Assembly: GCA_964450715.1 (NCBI GenBank)
Contig: CAYVFC010000179.1
Coordinates: 1 to 14,646, forward strand
Origin: CAYVFC01 sp964450715
GTDB lineage: Bacteria; Myxococcota_A; Polyangia; Polyangiales; JAFGIB01
DNA length: 14,646 nt
Direction of reading: 5' to 3'
A program made the translations under genes and the position numbers. Positions 13,025 to 14,646 of the stretch are shown here, piece by piece (positions within the stretch are counted from its first letter, which is position 1; every line of letters starts with the position of its first letter). The notes beneath the pieces are model-generated. The model searched no databases. It was not told the origin of the DNA and saw only the letters and a list, made by a program, of their open reading frames with translations.

Positions 13025-13057
13025 GCTCCGGTACCGGGTTCCGGTAGTTACCGGAGC
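13025..13057. repeat. Inverted repeat upstream of the OmpA-like operon promoter
   Basis: GCTCCGGTA (13025-13033) and TACCGGAGC (13049-13057) form a 9-bp stem; the spacer contains further CCGG pairs that allow alternative folds. It lies between the PilZ gene end and the predicted promoter, seven bases upstream of the -35 box, so it is either a weak 3' structure of the PilZ transcript or an operator. No T-run follows on either strand. Confidence 0.4.
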
Positions 13058-13113
13058 GTCTCCTGGTTCCGCCGCTGGATGCTGAAAATGCGATCAGGTA
13101 GGGGCGGCTCGGC

Positions 13114-13572
13114 TCAGCCGAGTTGATAGAGCGGGACCCCGCTTAGTGTGCGGCTGTAGGCGATACGTCGTACCGATTCAGCGTAGTCCACACGCAGGTG
13201 TCTGGTCGGCAAGGGAGGAGGAAACCCTTTCAAGCGCTGGCCGAGATCGTAGTAGGAGCCGTTCTTGAGGCGCACGATCTTGAGCCCGGCGCCATATGCC
13301 GGATCGCGATCGCGCCGTCCCTCGACCACGCGCGCCACCTCGGTATCGGCCCGCAGCCAGAGGCCGCCGGATCCGGGGGCCTTGAAAACGATGAAGACAC
13401 CGTCCCCGGCAGCGACCTCGGAGCGGCATTCCAGGAACATGCCGTCGGGAGAGAGGTCAAGCAGGCGCTCTCCCAGCAGGCGTCCGCGGTTCAGGCTCAC
13501 GGCCCAGCAGGGGGTCTTGACCGCGCGCCGCATCGAGCCGCGCTGGGAGCTGTGAAACAGAGTCGAGGTCAT
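13114..13572 (-). CDS. PilZ-domain protein (putative c-di-GMP effector)
   Basis: A 152-aa soluble protein. The c-di-GMP-binding signatures of PilZ domains are present: RGSMR (residues 11-15, RxxxR) and DLSPDG (39-44, DxSxxG), 23 residues apart, followed by the beta strands MFLEC, VFIVFKAP, LRADTEVARVVEG and a GAGLKI strand. The last 40 residues (from about 113) are an extra Arg/Tyr-rich tail with no recognised domain. The start ATG 13572 has AAGGAG 6 nt upstream. Family knowledge: PilZ proteins tune motility, adhesion and exopolysaccharide output. The partial Tad locus in the same window is a possible but unproven target. It stands between the Cys-rich lipoprotein and the OmpA-like operon, all on the same strand. 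A small hairpin (CTCGGC/GCCGAG, 13108-13122) overlaps the stop codon. Confidence 0.8.
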   Translation of the reverse strand: MTSTLFHSSQRGSMRRAVKTPCWAVSLNRGRLLGERLLDLSPDGMFLECRSEVAAGDGVFIVFKAPGSGGLWLRADTEVARVVEGRRDRDPAYGAGLKIVRLKNGSYYDLGQRLKGFPPPLPTRHLRVDYAESVRRIAYSRTLSGVPLYQLG

Positions 13573-13601
13573 GGGCTGCTCCTTGGTTCCGGTTCAAATG
13601 A

Positions 13602-13632
13602 ATTCTAGTGAACCGCAGGGGGGCAGGTCCAA
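13602..13632 (-). promoter_or_regulatory. Possible sigma70-like promoter for the PilZ gene
   Basis: On the minus strand TTGGAC (13632-13627) and TAGAAT (13607-13602) are 19 nt apart. The -10 box is the same hexamer as in the OmpA-operon promoter, but the spacing is longer than ideal. The leader to ATG 13572 would be about 22 nt. Confidence 0.35.
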
Positions 13633-13670
13633 AAAAGCGTCAGTCGAGTTGGAGGACAGTCCTTTCCGAG

Positions 13671-13691
13671 GGGCGGGCCTTGCGCCCGCCC
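13671..13691. repeat. GC-rich hairpin containing copy 2 of the 19-nt motif
   Basis: GGGCGGGC (13671-13678) and GCCCGCCC (13684-13691) pair perfectly around CTTGC. Bases 13674-13692 are identical to 7908-7926. It sits in the spacer between the Cys-rich lipoprotein and PilZ genes. Confidence 0.6.
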
Positions 13692-13698
13692 GCGAGAA

Positions 13699-13714
13699 GG
13701 GATTTCGCAATCCC
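13699..13714 (-). terminator. Small hairpin after the Cys-rich lipoprotein gene
   Basis: GGGATT and AATCCC form a 6-bp stem with a GCGA (GNRA) tetraloop as minus-strand RNA, about 30 nt after the stop. The downstream sequence is TTCTCG, so with the adjacent GC-rich hairpin it may slow or end transcription, but it lacks a proper U-run. Confidence 0.3.
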
Positions 13715-13743
13715 CTCCCCTGCGAAGGATTTCCGCCGACCGT

Positions 13744-14646
13744 TCAGGGGCAGTCGCAGGAGGGGCCGCAGTTGACCGTGACAAAAGCCGAAGGCGGCGC
13801 GGTAGCCTTGCAGGAATTGGGGCCGCAAAGGAGCGTGGCTCCCGTGCACACGTTCAGGCCCGAGCAGGTTATCGCGCACGGTCCGTTGCCGCAGTACACC
13901 GGCAGACCCGGGCAGGTGCTGGTCCCCGTGCAGTCGACCTGGCAGGCATGGTCGGCCGGGCAAGTGATCGGGATTCCCGGACAGCTGCTGACGCCGGAGC
14001 AACTGATCTTGCAGGAAAGCCCGGCCGGGCAGGTGACGGCCGTCATGCAGCCGGACACCCCGCTGCATAGGATGTTGCAGGAGCCGTCCGCGCACCCGCC
14101 GTTGCACTCGGGCGGGCAATCGCTCGTGGCCGGCGGCGGGGACTCGCCGCACAGAGGGGTGGCGGACGCGTCACTGTCGTCCACGCCGGCCTCCGGATCG
14201 ACGAGCGCGGCATCGCCGGCCGTTCCGCCGCTCGCATCCCCACCCCCCGGTCCGCTGGATCCGCCGCTATCGCCGCCGCTTCCGCCTCCGGCGACCGGCT
14301 CGCCGCCAGAGCCGGAGGTGCTGCCGCTGGTACCGCCGCTGCTGTTTCCGCTCGTGCCCGATCCGCCGTTCTCGCCACCGTTCGCCGAGGCGCCGCCCTG
14401 GCCGTCGTTCGCGCTCGCACCGGCCGTGCCCTGTACGTTGCCGGAATCGGTCTGGCCCGGGACAGGCTCGCGTCCGGCCAGGGGCGAGCCGTCAACGGAG
14501 CAAGCCGCGGCCAGGAGCGTTGCGGCGAGGAGGACGGGCAGGGCCGGGGAGGTCGTGGTGAGGGAGCGGGCCTTAGGAGGCCGGTCGAAATTAATCGTCC
14601 ACCTTACGGGCGGGACGGCCCCGTCTGCTGCGTTGCTCCTCCTCAA
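13744..14646 (-). CDS. Cys-rich repeat lipoprotein with Gly/Ser-rich linker (5' end at or beyond the window edge)
   Basis: At least 300 residues. A hydrophobic signal segment (SPALPVLLAATLLAAAC) ends in a plausible lipobox, Cys49 in this numbering. Residues 68-145 are a low-complexity Gly/Ser/Ala linker. The tail holds four tandem repeats of 22-23 residues (189-277), each with four cysteines spaced C-x3-C-x5-C-x5/6-C and a C(S/T)G(V/T/L)(S/N) core, plus a degenerate end rich in Cys. Proteins with this layout are common in the secretomes of myxobacteria; their functions are mostly unknown, and I assign none. No ATG or GTG start precedes the signal segment in the visible part. Only a TTG at the extreme edge (14646) would fit, so the gene is probably cut there. 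Confidence 0.75.
   Translation of the reverse strand: MRRSNAADGAVPPVRWTINFDRPPKARSLTTTSPALPVLLAATLLAAACSVDGSPLAGREPVPGQTDSGNVQGTAGASANDGQGGASANGGENGGSGTSGNSSGGTSGSTSGSGGEPVAGGGSGGDSGGSSGPGGGDASGGTAGDAALVDPEAGVDDSDASATPLCGESPPPATSDCPPECNGGCADGSCNILCSGVSGCMTAVTCPAGLSCKISCSGVSSCPGIPITCPADHACQVDCTGTSTCPGLPVYCGNGPCAITCSGLNVCTGATLLCGPNSCKATAPPSAFVTVNCGPSCDCP

Noticed and set aside
13108..13122. CTCGGC/GCCGAG hairpin over the PilZ stop codon as a terminator
   Set aside because: The stem is short with a 3-nt loop and no T-run follows on the minus strand.

Overview
The window looks like chromosomal DNA from a GC-rich, diderm (Gram-negative) bacterium. The best fit is a Myxococcota/Polyangia-type or other deltaproteobacterial relative. 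That placement is an inference. It rests on strong G/C preference at third codon positions, an OmpA-type peptidoglycan-binding lipoprotein, a small lipoprotein with a TonB/AgmX-like C-terminal domain, a Gly/Ser-rich lipoprotein with a Cys-rich repeat tail, a PilZ protein and a Tad pilus locus. No rRNA, tRNA, CRISPR array or intact insertion sequence was seen.

Left part (1-2969, + strand): a fragmentary Tad/Flp pilus locus. A gene-less leader carries two back-to-back terminator-like hairpins. It is followed by a 45-aa single-TM microprotein, a 51-aa Flp pilin, an intercistronic hairpin, TadZ/CpaE, an 81-aa frame that resembles only the N-terminus of the CpaF ATPase, and a TadV/CpaA prepilin peptidase. 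The motor ATPase, platform proteins and secretin are not in the window. From 2970 to 3607 there is a convergent intergenic stretch with an AT-rich palindrome and two protein-like short frames that may be gene remnants.

Middle part (3608-9883, - strand): three co-directional genes, read right to left. They encode an OPT-family peptide transporter, a TPP enzyme of the acetolactate synthase family, and a polytopic membrane protein with a spermidine-synthase-like methyltransferase-fold domain. The last two are 4 nt apart. Between the transporter and the TPP enzyme lies a 114-bp palindrome-rich block flanked by 14-bp direct repeats, which suggests a small element inserted into an older operon. Then come a stand-alone infA (+) and argJ (-), whose stop codons are only 11 nt apart.

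Right part (11556-14646, - strand): cell-envelope genes. Read right to left these are a Cys-rich repeat lipoprotein cut by the window edge, a PilZ-domain protein, and a translationally coupled pair (OmpA-like lipoprotein, then a small TonB/AgmX-like lipoprotein). The pair has a recognisable sigma70-like promoter and ends in two successive terminator-like hairpins. One of these has a 27-bp perfect stem and is the most striking non-coding structure here. A 19-nt palindromic motif occurs in two distant intergenic spacers and may belong to a REP-like family.
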